DNA of 55,714 nt from an uncultured Clostridia bacterium (GCA_947626765.1 CANQTQ010000006.1:1-55714); one strand, 5' to 3'. Positions 38,129 through 47,248 are shown, counted from the first letter of the stretch. The notes: generated from the sequence alone by a model not told the origin. Numbers and translations: made by a program.

Positions 38129-38329
38129 TTTTTAAGCTCCTTTTTTTGGATTTTAGATTGATTTTTTAAAATTATTTTGTGTTTAATTTTGATATTAGCT
38201 AATACTAATAAATTAGTTTGATTTAAAATATTTTTGATATAAATTTTGATTTTTTTAATAATATATTAATCTATTTTAAAAAGCAATAATTTTTTATTAT
38301 TTTGTTTATTTTAAATGCATTTTCTTAAT

Positions 38330-38436
38330 ATTCGACTTTTTTCTACGGCATTTGACTTTTATGGAATTTAACTTTTACGGTATTTGACTTTTACGGCATT
38401 TGACTTTTACGGCATTTGACTTCTATGTAATTTAAC
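38330..38436. repeat. Tandem 16-bp minisatellite
   Basis: About six imperfect head-to-tail units of ATTTGACTTTTACGGC (variants with ATGGA, ACGGT, ATGTA) fill most of the gap between comM and the SprT-like gene. Each unit contains TTGACTT. There are no spacers, so it is not CRISPR. Confidence 0.8.
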
Positions 38437-38439
38437 TAG

Positions 38440-38492
38440 AAAAAGTATTATATTATTTTCTTATGCTTATTAAAATAATATAATACTTTTTT
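38440..38492. terminator. Long perfect terminator hairpin
   Basis: Arms 38440-38459 and 38472-38492 form about 20 consecutive A-T-rich pairs (AAAAAGTATTATATTATTTT arm), flanked by A/T runs. It ends the SprT-like transcript. Confidence 0.75.
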
Positions 38493-38520
38493 AAATTACT
38501 AATATAATACTTTCTTTAAG

Positions 38521-39096
38521 TTACTGTAGCTCTAACTTTCCACCGCATTTTCCACATCTATATTTTTTTATTAAGTTTGGGTTAAATCTTTTTCTATAAA
38601 TTATTTGTCCACAATTTTTGCATAGTATTTTATATTTATAGCTATTTTCTTCTTGATACTCTAAGTTACTTGCTTTATAGTCTTCTTTTTTATTTCCTTT
38701 GCTTGTAATGTTATAGCCTAGTTTTTTATTTATATATGTAGCATACTTTTTAAATTCTTTTCCGTGATTATTGCAAAATGGTATGCAGTGAATTAGCTCA
38801 TGCATTATTGTATTTTTTATTATTTCATCATTTAAATCCATTACCCATTTGCTTATTTCAATGTGATGTGTATCAAATTTTTCATATTTAATAATTTTGT
38901 GTCTACCTATTTTTTGCACTACTTTATATTTTTTATTTGGATTTTCTTGCTTACAACAGCCATATCTTTTGTTATTTCTTTTTGATATTTTAATATCTAT
39001 ATTTCCTATTAATTCTTTATTTAGTATATCTATTCCCATATTTTGAAGTTCATTAATACATTCAAGATATAGCTTATTTAGTTTTTCATCTAGCAT
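38521..39096 (-). CDS. SprT-like zinc metalloprotease-domain protein
   Basis: 191 residues. The zinc protease motif MHELIH is intact (HExxH), with a further His in the NNHGKEF segment. A C-terminal zinc ribbon is visible: CKNCG...CGKCGG. This is the SprT/Spartan layout, related to proteases of DNA-protein crosslinks; in bacteria the role is not established. It is a single gene between mscL and comM. Confidence 0.85.
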   Translation of the reverse strand: MLDEKLNKLYLECINELQNMGIDILNKELIGNIDIKISKRNNKRYGCCKQENPNKKYKVVQKIGRHKIIKYEKFDTHHIEISKWVMDLNDEIIKNTIMHELIHCIPFCNNHGKEFKKYATYINKKLGYNITSKGNKKEDYKASNLEYQEENSYKYKILCKNCGQIIYRKRFNPNLIKKYRCGKCGGKLELQ

Positions 39097-39135
39097 TTTT
39101 TCTCCCTGTTTGGTTATATTATATAATTTTTATAA

Positions 39136-39588
39136 TTATTCTATTTCTTGTTTTTCTTCTTTTTTATCTTTTAATAGGTCTCTTATTTCTTCTAATAAAA
39201 CGGTATTTGGATCTTTTTTAGGTTCTGGCTCTTTTTCTACTTTTTTGTTTAGTTTTCCAAGTAATTTTGTAATAACAAAAATGCAAACTGCAATTATTAA
39301 AAAGTCTATTACATTTTGTATGAAGTTTCCATATGTTACAGTTGCTTCACCTATTTTTAGGCTTAAATTACTAAAGTCTATTCCTCCTATTATTACTCCT
39401 ATAATAGGCATTAATATGTCATCTACTATTGATGATACTATTTTTCCAAATGCAGAACCTATAATAACGCCAACAGCTAAATCCATTGCGTTTCCCTTTG
39501 CTATAAATTTTTTAAATTCTGATACAGTTTTTTCTCCTCTTTTTATTATTTCATCTTTTTCTTTTTTTAAATCGATATCTTTTTTCAT
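39136..39588 (-). CDS. mscL: Large-conductance mechanosensitive channel
   Basis: 150 residues. Opens under membrane tension to release solutes on osmotic downshock. The conserved first helix reads GNAMDLAVGVIIGSAFGKIV, followed by the periplasmic loop and helix 2 (FLIIAVCIFVITKLLG) and a charged cytoplasmic helix. An N-terminal 28-residue extension is longer than in E. coli. AAGGAG precedes the start. Confidence 0.93.
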   Translation of the reverse strand: MKKDIDLKKEKDEIIKRGEKTVSEFKKFIAKGNAMDLAVGVIIGSAFGKIVSSIVDDILMPIIGVIIGGIDFSNLSLKIGEATVTYGNFIQNVIDFLIIAVCIFVITKLLGKLNKKVEKEPEPKKDPNTVLLEEIRDLLKDKKEEKQEIE

Positions 39589-39746
39589 TTCTTTCTCCTT
39601 TTAATTTTTGTTATTATACTACTTTTTTGAGTCAATTAATAGTATTTTTTACTTTTATTTTGAAATATTATATTTTTTGGTTAATTCATAAATTTAATTT
39701 GTTGACACTATTTTTATAAATTCAAATATAGAAAGTTTTTTCTTGT

Positions 39747-40502
39747 CTATACTAATAATTCATCTTTATTATCTACCTTAATTTCTTCAATTAATTCATT
39801 TACCATATCTCTTGCAACATCTATATTTAGGGCATCTAGATGTTTATCACTTCCATAAGAATTTATTTTTACATATAATGACCTAACCTCTCTTGTATTA
39901 AAGTCATGTTCTTTTATAGCTTCTAATGAAGCAATTAATATATTTTTATTTCTATTATAAGAACGTTCAGAAATATGTTCATATACTTCTTGTTTATCAA
40001 GTATTACATCAACTAGTTCATATGGATCTTCTCTATTTTCATCATATCCCCAATATCCTGCCCACCATAATCTTGCTATACCATTTCTTATAACACCTTT
40101 AGAGCCTCTTATTGCAAAATACCTTTGTTTTATTACTTCTCTTAGCTTTTCTTCATTTTCGTTATCATTAATTTTCCATCTATTACTCATATATTCTGGA
40201 AATTGTATATGTGTCATGTATGTCCATAATTCTGTTGAAACTGCTTGTACAGGTTTTAATTCTTTTAAATGTTCATATACTATTCTAGCATTTTGTTTAT
40301 CTGTTTCTGGCCCTCCAATTTTTAAATTAAAAGGTTCTACTTCAATTTTGCTAGTTACTTCAAAATTAGTGTTTCCTTCTTTTTCAAACATTTTTATTAG
40401 CCAGTTTGGATCGTCTTGCATATGTATGTAGTATTCTTTATTAACAAGTATGTCTTCTTCGAGCTTATTTGCTATTTTTGTTTTGAAGATTTTTTGCCTC
40501 AT
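39747..40502 (-). CDS. DUF6339-like protein, last gene of the GHKL defence operon
   Basis: 251 residues, soluble. I tentatively link it to DUF6339 from the pattern VSTELWTYMTHIQFPEYMSNRW and the segment RNGIARLWWAGYWGYD. It ends a four-gene operon; its start is directly after the stop of the previous gene. No nuclease motif is evident. The role may be effector or sensor in defence, inferred only from context. Confidence 0.6.
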   Translation of the reverse strand: MRQKIFKTKIANKLEEDILVNKEYYIHMQDDPNWLIKMFEKEGNTNFEVTSKIEVEPFNLKIGGPETDKQNARIVYEHLKELKPVQAVSTELWTYMTHIQFPEYMSNRWKINDNENEEKLREVIKQRYFAIRGSKGVIRNGIARLWWAGYWGYDENREDPYELVDVILDKQEVYEHISERSYNRNKNILIASLEAIKEHDFNTREVRSLYVKINSYGSDKHLDALNIDVARDMVNELIEEIKVDNKDELLV

Positions 40503-41372
40503 TTATTCATCATCTCCTTCTTGATTTTCTAATAATTGTTTTAGTCCATTTATTGATTCTACTGATATGTTCTTTAATAATGCTTGTGCTGTTTCGTATG
40601 GATTGTTAAAAGCTTCTTCTTTAGTTATGCTTTGTTCTTTTATCATTTCATTTATTTTATTTATTAGTGTTTTAAACCAAAGTCTATTAACAAACTCTTC
40701 TTCAGCATCTTTCATATCATTTATGATACTTGTTAATATTGGTGTAAATATTATTGAATTTAAAATAATTATTTTTTCCTTATTGCCTTTAGATGCTAAA
40801 TAATATGTTCCTATTTCTTCCGGTACTCTTATTAGAATTCTATCATAATTTGGATCATAAGTAATATTATTTCGTTCGCTATCTTTTTGTAAATTAAATA
40901 TAGAATGTACTTCTTTTAAAACTTCGTCTTCTAAAATAATAACTTTTCTTACACTTTGGCACACTGCTAGCACTTCATTTTTATTAACTTTCATTTTAAT
41001 ATCTTTATATGCATCTACAAAGTCTATATTTTGATAATCATTAATGTCTTCTTTAACCAAAAGTGCTAAGCCTATGTCTATATAGTCTATTACTTCATCA
41101 TTTTTTAATGTTATACTAATTTCGTTTTCATCATAGAATTCAAACATATGTCTATACATTGCATTTGGTGATTCTATTTGGACTGCATAACAGACTTTTT
41201 TATCTTGTATTAGTTTTTTAATTTCATCATTATTAATATGGCATTCTATTTTTATGTTATGTCCGTTTTTTAAACCTTGATATAAATATCTAGCTTTTAT
41301 AATACTATTTTTATAGTCAACGGTATTTTCTAAAAGTATTGGATATGGATAATTTCCTTTAACCTTGAACAT
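40503..41372 (-). CDS. Hypothetical protein of the GHKL defence operon
   Basis: 289 residues, no membrane helix and no family I recognise. The N-terminal about 170 residues look beta-rich (YPYPILLENTVDYKNS, CYAVQIESPNAMYRHMF), and the C-terminal part is helical (FVNRLWFKTLINKINEMIKEQ). Its start overlaps the GHKL ATPase gene by 14 bases and its stop abuts the next start, so the three are translationally coupled and probably form one complex. Confidence 0.6.
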   Translation of the reverse strand: MFKVKGNYPYPILLENTVDYKNSIIKARYLYQGLKNGHNIKIECHINNDEIKKLIQDKKVCYAVQIESPNAMYRHMFEFYDENEISITLKNDEVIDYIDIGLALLVKEDINDYQNIDFVDAYKDIKMKVNKNEVLAVCQSVRKVIILEDEVLKEVHSIFNLQKDSERNNITYDPNYDRILIRVPEEIGTYYLASKGNKEKIIILNSIIFTPILTSIINDMKDAEEEFVNRLWFKTLINKINEMIKEQSITKEEAFNNPYETAQALLKNISVESINGLKQLLENQEGDDE

Positions 41373-43245
41373 ATACTTTTACCTCCATTACGCATTTTCT
41401 TTTTGTTTTAAATAATACTTCTATTTTTGTGTCATTGTTTCCATCTAAATCTACGTTTTTTATTATATTTCCTGATGTTTTTAGTTCTTGGTTACCTATA
41501 TAAGCTTTTTCTACTTCTAGTCGTTCTAATTCTCCTGAATCTGTCCATCTTTGAAAACGAATTTCACAATTGCTTAATTTTTCCATTGGTCTAATTATTA
41601 CTCTATACATATTCCTATCGTTGTCATATGGGGTTTTTATATAATACATCTGCCTTTCGTGATATAGATCTCCACTTCCGCTATTATTTTCTCCTTCACC
41701 TATATTCTTTTTTCCACCGTCTCGTACTCTATTTTCTTCTCCCTCTCCTTTGCCTCCTACATTTGGTTCTTCATTGCTTGTTTTATCTATAACATTTGGT
41801 GTATTAGGAGCTTTTTGCATTGCTAATATTTCTTGTTCTTCCTCTTCATTATTTATTATTTCATCAAAAGGTCTTTGTGGCTCTTCTATTCCATTTGGAT
41901 CATCATCTTCTATGTTAAGGAAGTCTAACCCTTCTGCATCAAATTCACAAATATCATCAATATATGACAATGAATCTATTTGCATATTCATCCATGCATC
42001 TAGTCTTGTAATAGTTTCTTTTATTTTTCTTTTGTCATCATCATCTTCTATATTGTCTGCACTCCAAAAATCATGTGTCTGTGGCTCGCTTTCTCTAAGT
42101 TGCCTATTAAGTTCTTCTCCTCTTGCTATCAATATTCCTATGAAGTTTACAGGTCTTTTCCTTGGTGAAAAAATATTTATCTTCATTTCTGTATCTCTCA
42201 TTCTTAGTATCTTTTTTTCGGGATATTGTGGCAATTTTGCAATTTTTAATTCTACGTCATTTTCACTACATATACTGCCATATCTTATTTCTTCAACGCT
42301 ATCATCTAATTCTATAAATTTATATGCATTAAAGCTATCATGTTCATCTATTTTTACATTAATTTCTTTTCCTACTTGTGCTAGTCCTCTAATGTTTTTT
42401 GAATCTATGTTTATTTCTTCTTCATTGTTTATAATTTTAACTTCTAATTTATTTTCTATAATTAATTTCCAAAAGTTTTCTATGACAGAATATATAATAT
42501 TTGCCATCCAATTTTCTTCTTCTAGTTTAGCTCCTATAATATATAAATCTGTTCCAGTTTCGTTTCTTCTATAAAATTCATCCATAGTTTCTTGGTCTCG
42601 TATTGGCTTGCATTCGTTTTCTTCTATTTTTCCCCAATATCCAATGCCTCTTTTTTCAACTCCATCTTCTTTATGAGAGCATAAAATTGCTTTGCCTTGA
42701 AACGCATATCCTTCATTTTCTACGAAAGTTCCGTATAAAATTGTTCTAAAATATGAAAAAACAAATGCAGCATGTTTTCCTGAACCATAAGATCCACCGC
42801 TAACTCCACTTTTCGTTGAATTTCCTGATGATTTTATTAATCCATACCAAGCACTATTTACTCTTTTTTCAATTCCTACTAGTCCTGTAGTATTATAATC
42901 ACTTATTTTTAAAACATCTATTGTATCTTTTTCAAGTTTTTCATTAGCATTTTGTCTAAATTTTTGTAGTCTGTCTGATTCGGGAAAATATTCTGCACTT
43001 GCATTTATACTCTCCTTTATATTTTCTATATTTGGAATTCTATCTTTTTTTAATTTTGCTAGCCTAAATTCTACTCTTACTTTTTTATTTTCTCCTTTTA
43101 TTTTTGCATCGTACGAGTTTTGAATAATTTCCCTTGCAAGTTTTCCATACGGACTCATTTTAAATTGATTTATACCTTGATTTTCAAAGCCTTCTGCTTC
43201 TCCTCCATTATTATTTGGAAAATACCATCCTCTTTTTTCTTCCAT
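41359..43245 (-). CDS. GHKL ATPase (MORC/Hsp90-like), core of a defence operon
   Basis: 628 residues. The ATP-binding Bergerat fold is visible: N-box EIIQNSYDA (Glu39, Asn43, Asp46), the G1-type ISDYNTTGL (Asp116), and the G2 loop GSYGSGKHAAF (151-161). A transducer-like region follows to about 400, then an acidic, Asn/Gly-rich linker (about 470-540) and a beta-rich C-terminal domain (about 545-628). GHKL proteins of the MutL/MORC type are known to sit beside C5 methyltransferases in restriction-like systems. Here the C5 methyltransferase is the next gene upstream. Z1 ATPase, AIPR and Vsr, often seen with such genes, are absent. Confidence 0.8.
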   Translation of the reverse strand: MEEKRGWYFPNNNGGEAEGFENQGINQFKMSPYGKLAREIIQNSYDAKIKGENKKVRVEFRLAKLKKDRIPNIENIKESINASAEYFPESDRLQKFRQNANEKLEKDTIDVLKISDYNTTGLVGIEKRVNSAWYGLIKSSGNSTKSGVSGGSYGSGKHAAFVFSYFRTILYGTFVENEGYAFQGKAILCSHKEDGVEKRGIGYWGKIEENECKPIRDQETMDEFYRRNETGTDLYIIGAKLEEENWMANIIYSVIENFWKLIIENKLEVKIINNEEEINIDSKNIRGLAQVGKEINVKIDEHDSFNAYKFIELDDSVEEIRYGSICSENDVELKIAKLPQYPEKKILRMRDTEMKINIFSPRKRPVNFIGILIARGEELNRQLRESEPQTHDFWSADNIEDDDDKRKIKETITRLDAWMNMQIDSLSYIDDICEFDAEGLDFLNIEDDDPNGIEEPQRPFDEIINNEEEEQEILAMQKAPNTPNVIDKTSNEEPNVGGKGEGEENRVRDGGKKNIGEGENNSGSGDLYHERQMYYIKTPYDNDRNMYRVIIRPMEKLSNCEIRFQRWTDSGELERLEVEKAYIGNQELKTSGNIIKNVDLDGNNDTKIEVLFKTKRKCVMEVKVYVQG

Positions 43246-43271
43246 TTTATTTACCTTTCTTACTACTTTTA

Positions 43272-43487
43272 TTATAACTTAAATTTCCCTATCTCCTGTT
43301 TTTCAGTAAATTTCATTTTACTTATTTTTAAAGAATTTTCAATTGCATTAAAAACGTTTTTTATATCCTCATCTGTATATTCATAATTATTTTTATTAGA
43401 GCAATTTCCTAATAAATCAATCATACTTATTATTTTGTTTGTTCTATTTTCTACAATTCTTTTGAATCTTTCTCTTTTTGTTTCCAT
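43272..43487 (-). CDS. Small helical protein, first gene of the GHKL operon
   Basis: 71 residues. Predicted mostly helical: RFKRIVENRTNKIISMIDLL, a GNCSNKNNYEYT turn, then DEDIKNVFNAIENSLKI. I do not know its function; its placement after a strong promoter and before the GHKL gene suggests a regulator or small subunit. GGAG lies 7-8 nt before the ATG. Confidence 0.65.
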   Translation of the reverse strand: METKRERFKRIVENRTNKIISMIDLLGNCSNKNNYEYTDEDIKNVFNAIENSLKISKMKFTEKQEIGKFKL

Positions 43488-43522
43488 TTAATACTCCTTC
43501 CTTTACTACATTTTTCTCATAT

Positions 43523-43551
43523 ATTATACATATTTTTTATTTATTTGTCAA
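43523..43551 (-). promoter_or_regulatory. Consensus promoter of the GHKL operon
   Basis: TTGACA (43546-43551) and TATAAT (43523-43528) on the minus strand with a 17-nt spacer, both perfect matches, 36 bases ahead of the 71-residue gene. Confidence 0.8.
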
Positions 43552-43557
43552 ATATTT

Positions 43558-43590
43558 TAAAAATGTAGTGGATTTTTCCACTACATTTTA
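43558..43590 (-). terminator. Terminator between the C5 methyltransferase and the GHKL operon
   Basis: AAATGTAGTGGA and TCCACTACATTT pair over 12 bp with a short T loop, directly after the methyltransferase stop, with T-run on the minus strand. Confidence 0.8.
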
Positions 43591-44943
43591 TTATTTTATA
43601 ACCTGATATGCTTCATTTTGAGAATTAATTAGTCGTACTAACCTAGTTTTTATTATATCTATTGATGTTCTTTGTGTTGTTTCTAATTTATTATCTTCTA
43701 CAAATATTAAGTCATTAATATGATTTACTTGCTTAAATATTTCTTCTAATACATTTACTACAATGCTATTTCCAGCCATTTTATTTAACTTTTCAATATT
43801 AAAGAAATCCCTTTCTCTATATTTAAAATTATTATCTACAATATTATCATAATCTTTTTCATCAAATCCCATTAATAAGAAGCACTCTCTAGGAGTTAAG
43901 TATCTAAATTTACTTTTTCCTTCTTTACCATTATCATAATCTATTACACCAGAATTTGGATGTCTATCTTGTTTTGTTGTAACAGTTGGTACAGTTTTGG
44001 CTACTACTTTTTTATTATGATAAATCTTCGGATTAAGTTCATATATATCTCTTCTCGATGGTGTATCATTAGGTTGACACATATCTGCTTCTTTTCTATA
44101 TTTCTCATTATGATAATCTAATCTTAAGAAATCCTTTAATTTTCTTTGTTTTATGTCTAAATATTCTATAATATCATCATCTTGCAAATTGTGATTTTTA
44201 AAATAGTTCTTTACTCTTTTTCTTTTGATTTCATCTTTTTCTACTAAAACACTAATCATATAAGTTCTTACTCTTTTTTGCGGAATTCCAAATTTACTAG
44301 CATCTAAAGTATATATTTGGTTGTAGTATCCTATTTCTTCTAAATAATCTGTCCATTCTTTAAAGTTATCTCTATGTCTATCTGAAAGTATATTGCTTAC
44401 ATTCTCCATTAAAAGAAATCTTGGTAATTGCATTTTTTCAGCAATTCTTTCTTTTAATATTCTTTCTACTTCCCATAACATTCCTGATCTATTATGTGCA
44501 TTTCTGTCAATACCGCTTTTGTTTCCATGCCAATTTCCTGCTACTGATAAGTCTTGACAAGGAAATGAATATGTTAATAAATCTACCCTATTTGGTAAAT
44601 CTTGTCCCTTTATATCTGTAATACTAACTAAGTTATTGCTTCTTCTTATTGCACATAGTACTCTTTTTAATACTTCTTCACTTAAGCCTTGTATATTTTT
44701 TTGCGTTGCTGGTTTTTTTCCATCTAAACTTAATGTATAATTACTTACACTTTGCATCAAATCTTGTTTTGTCATGTTTTTATATCCGTTTAAATCTTGT
44801 GGACCATTATGTATTAAATCATATGCAATCATAGCATTAATATCCCAATCGGCTGTACATACTATTTCATAGTCTATTCCTATATTTTTTAATGCTTTTG
44901 CTTGGCTTCCAATTCCACTAAATGTTTCTACTACTTTTAACAT
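43591..44943 (-). CDS. DNA cytosine-5 methyltransferase beside the GHKL operon
   Basis: 450 residues. Transfers a methyl group to C5 of cytosine. Motif I VETFSGIGSQAKAL, catalytic Cys129 in SFPCQDLSVAG, ENV motif in LLMENVSNIL, and the QKRVR motif in FGIPQKRVRTYMIS are intact. The insert between motifs I and IV (about 45-120) is long. Its own terminator separates it from the GHKL operon, so methylation and the presumed restriction part are transcribed independently. AAGGAGCG precedes the ATG. Confidence 0.9.
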   Translation of the reverse strand: MLKVVETFSGIGSQAKALKNIGIDYEIVCTADWDINAMIAYDLIHNGPQDLNGYKNMTKQDLMQSVSNYTLSLDGKKPATQKNIQGLSEEVLKRVLCAIRRSNNLVSITDIKGQDLPNRVDLLTYSFPCQDLSVAGNWHGNKSGIDRNAHNRSGMLWEVERILKERIAEKMQLPRFLLMENVSNILSDRHRDNFKEWTDYLEEIGYYNQIYTLDASKFGIPQKRVRTYMISVLVEKDEIKRKRVKNYFKNHNLQDDDIIEYLDIKQRKLKDFLRLDYHNEKYRKEADMCQPNDTPSRRDIYELNPKIYHNKKVVAKTVPTVTTKQDRHPNSGVIDYDNGKEGKSKFRYLTPRECFLLMGFDEKDYDNIVDNNFKYRERDFFNIEKLNKMAGNSIVVNVLEEIFKQVNHINDLIFVEDNKLETTQRTSIDIIKTRLVRLINSQNEAYQVIK

Positions 44944-45081
44944 TTTTCGCTCCTTTTTACTATATGTATTTTATCAGAAGTTTTTTATTTTTTCCAGCAA
45001 TTTATAAAAATTTATTAATATTTTTATTATAGTTAATCGTACAAATGTATTTACTTTGCAAAATTGCTTTTAACTCTTTAC

Positions 45082-45111
45082 TTGACAATATTTTTACTCT
45101 AGTTGTAATAT
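45082..45111 (+). promoter_or_regulatory. Promoter-like pair upstream of the RNA-like element
   Basis: TTGACA (45082-45087) and TAATAT (45106-45111), 18 nt apart, point toward the structured element at 45272. Confidence 0.4.
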
Positions 45112-45225
45112 CACATTTTTTAAGTTTAAATAAAAAAGTTATTGTAGATGATAATGTGAATGCTAAAAACATTCTTTTTTCTATAAAATAAATAATAAAT
45201 AATGTAACTTAACCTTTTTTGTATA

Positions 45226-45258
45226 TCAAAAATCGCAAGTTTTTAACAACTTGCAATT
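45226..45258 (-). terminator. Terminator-like hairpin
   Basis: GCAAGTT (45235-45241) pairs with AACTTGC (45248-45254); on the minus strand the hairpin is followed by GATTTTTG. Confidence 0.5.
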
Positions 45259-45271
45259 ATTTATTACTGTG

Positions 45272-45323
45272 TAAAGCCCGGTCTATCGACCTTCGGGTTA
45301 TGAGCGACGGTTGACGGCTTTTT
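45272..45323. ncRNA. Structured element containing a tRNA-fMet anticodon-arm fragment
   Basis: AAAGCC and GGCTTT close a stem, with GTC/GAC inside, then TCGACC-TTCG-GGT...CGA as a nested hairpin; a T-run follows on the plus strand. On the minus strand 45287-45304 reads CTCATAACCCGAAGGTCG, identical to the anticodon loop and 3' side of bacterial initiator tRNA. The rest of the tRNA is absent. It may be an attachment-site remnant of an integrated element or a small RNA. Confidence 0.45.
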
Positions 45324-45530
45324 GTAACTTTGTGAAAATTAGAGTTTTTGTTGGTATTTTAATACTTACAGGAGTTTTTACTTATAGAACATTTGTGCAT
45401 TTTTAGGGCATTTTTGGAGAAGTTTTTCCCCAACTTTTTCCCAAGTGATATAGTACGTTTGTTCTTAGGAATTTGGCTCTTGTAAGAGATATTTTTATTT
45501 AAAAATTTTAATTTTTATGGAGGTTATTTT

Positions 45531-45824
45531 ATGAGTAATTTAAGAGAAGTTAATGATGATATTTTGAAAGATTGGTTAGATTTTAGAGAGGAAACTACTT
45601 TTTGCGAGATGTCTCCTCAAGATAAAAAATATTGCATATGTTTTGATGAAATATCCGAAAAAATCTTGAGAAATGTTCCTGAACAGAATAAGAAATATGT
45701 TCAAAAACAACTAGATGAACTTGATAAAAATTTTATGGATTATTTATACTACTGGAATGAGAAATACTACAGGAATGGATTTGTAGATGGAAGTCAGCTA
45801 GTTATGGGATGTTTAGAGAAATAA
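45531..45824 (+). CDS. Small hypothetical protein
   Basis: 97 residues on the plus strand, with GGAGG 8 nt upstream. Helical, charged, with four Cys (FCEM, KYCICF, MGCLEK); the C-terminal YYRNGFVDGSQLVMG motif (Y-x-x-G-F-x-D-G) is shared with small proteins found in Clostridial mobile elements, whose function I do not know. It stands alone between the structured element and a hairpin. Confidence 0.65.
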   Translation: MSNLREVNDDILKDWLDFREETTFCEMSPQDKKYCICFDEISEKILRNVPEQNKKYVQKQLDELDKNFMDYLYYWNEKYYRNGFVDGSQLVMGCLEK

Positions 45825-45842
45825 ATTAATACTAGGAAATAA

Positions 45843-45870
45843 TTATCCCCCAGTATAACTGAGGGATAGT
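45843..45870 (+). terminator. Terminator after the small plus-strand gene
   Basis: ATCCCCCAGT and ACTGAGGGAT pair around ATA, with a moderately T-rich tail. Confidence 0.6.
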
Positions 45871-45927
45871 TATATAATTTTATTTGCATCTACTGATATT
45901 TTTAGTTTTGGATATTCTGTATTTATC

Positions 45928-47229
45928 TTATTTGATTGTTTTCTTTTTCTTCTTTTTAACTTCGACACCAATTTCTTCAAATTTTTCTGCTATAGAAGGG
46001 CTTCCTGCTGTTAATTTCTTAATAGATAGATCTTCTGCTTTATCATTTGCTAATCTTAGTTGATTTTTGCTACCTAATAAGTTATCTTTAATTTTTTGCA
46101 AATGTTGTATAGATTTATCAATTTCTTCTATTGCTGTATCAAATTTATCACTTGCTAACTTAAAATTTCTGCTAAAAGCATCTTTAAAATTATTCATATT
46201 TTCTTCGAAATGAGAAATATCTATATTTTGATTTTGTATTTGAATTAATTCTCTTTTAGCATCTATAGATTTTAACCCTGCATTTCGTAATATGTTTATT
46301 ATCGTAATAAATGATTGTGGTCTTATTACATACATTTTTTCATATTTATATGATACATCAACTATACCAGCATTATAATAATCATTATCTTTTTCAAGCA
46401 TAGAAACTAAAACAGCATATTCACAATTTTTTTCTTTTCTATCTTTATCAAGTTCTTTAAAGAAATCTTCATTCTTATGTTTTGTTGCTGTTTCATCTGC
46501 TTCATTTTTCATTTCAAACATAATTGAAATAAATTCTATTTCATCATCAGTTTTATCTCTAAAAATAAAATCTCCTTTTGAACCAGATTTTGCGTCATTA
46601 TCCTTTTCAAAGTATGCATTCTTTAGCACTGGTCTAAGGAATTCATTATATTGTGTTTTGCAATGTTGTTCCAGAGACTCTCCTATCATTTTTGTAGAAA
46701 GCTTTAATTTCATATCTTTATATAATTCTATTTCTTGATTTTTTGTTTGAATTTCTTTTTCATGTGATTCTTTTAAGTTTTGTTCTTTTAACTGATATTC
46801 TTTTTCATTTAGTTCAATTTTATTTTTTAAACTAGATATTTCGCTTTCTTTTTCTTGAACTGCTTCCTTCAAAGCTAATTTATTTTCAGTTTCATTTCGT
46901 TTTATTTGATTTTTTAATTTTTCTATTTCCATATCCTTATCAGATATTTTTTGTTTGAATTCATTTGAAACTTCTAATTCTTTTTTATCTATATCGTTTT
47001 TTAACTTTTCTATTTCCTTATCCTTATTAGATAATTCAATTGTATTTTTAAGATTTAGCTTATTCTCTAGTTTTTCTAATTCACTATTCTTTTCTTTTGC
47101 AAATTCTTTTTCTCTTCTTTTGAGTTCTTCTTCAAATTCATGATTTCTAATTTGTTTTACAATAGATTCATAATCCTTTTCATCAATTTGGAACACTTTA
47201 CCACAACTTGGGCATTTAATTTCATTCAT
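45928..47229 (-). CDS. DUF2130 protein (zinc ribbon, coiled coil, nuclease-like fold)
   Basis: About 433 residues from the ATG at 47229, supported by AAAGGAG upstream. It begins with a zinc knuckle (CPSCGKVF), continues as a long coiled coil (about 30-185), then the DUF2130 domain (about 190-330), in which GDFIFRD and ISIMFEMKNE follow the Asp...Glu-x-Lys pattern of PD-(D/E)XK nucleases. A Lys-rich tail ends the protein. It is the last gene of an operon with an HsdM-HsdS-like fusion and an unknown protein, which suggests a restriction or DNA-processing role. The nuclease activity is inferred. Confidence 0.8.
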   Translation of the reverse strand: MNEIKCPSCGKVFQIDEKDYESIVKQIRNHEFEEELKRREKEFAKEKNSELEKLENKLNLKNTIELSNKDKEIEKLKNDIDKKELEVSNEFKQKISDKDMEIEKLKNQIKRNETENKLALKEAVQEKESEISSLKNKIELNEKEYQLKEQNLKESHEKEIQTKNQEIELYKDMKLKLSTKMIGESLEQHCKTQYNEFLRPVLKNAYFEKDNDAKSGSKGDFIFRDKTDDEIEFISIMFEMKNEADETATKHKNEDFFKELDKDRKEKNCEYAVLVSMLEKDNDYYNAGIVDVSYKYEKMYVIRPQSFITIINILRNAGLKSIDAKRELIQIQNQNIDISHFEENMNNFKDAFSRNFKLASDKFDTAIEEIDKSIQHLQKIKDNLLGSKNQLRLANDKAEDLSIKKLTAGSPSIAEKFEEIGVEVKKKKKKTIK

Positions 47230-47248
47230 AAAATCTCTCCTTTCATAT

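Larger units (their letters stand above)
44944..45530. other. Intergenic region of about 590 bases with RNA-like element
   Basis: No gene is supported. From left to right it contains a plus-strand promoter-like pair (45082-45111), a minus-strand terminator-like hairpin (45226-45258), a structured GC-rich element (45272-45323), and AT-rich sequence before the small plus-strand gene. Close to 45440 the minus strand reads LGKSWGKTSPKMP-stop, which could be the tail of a lost integrase gene; this is weak. Confidence 0.5.

Noticed and set aside
38330..38436. CRISPR array
   Set aside because: The 16-bp units are directly adjacent, imperfect and without spacers, and no cas gene is near.
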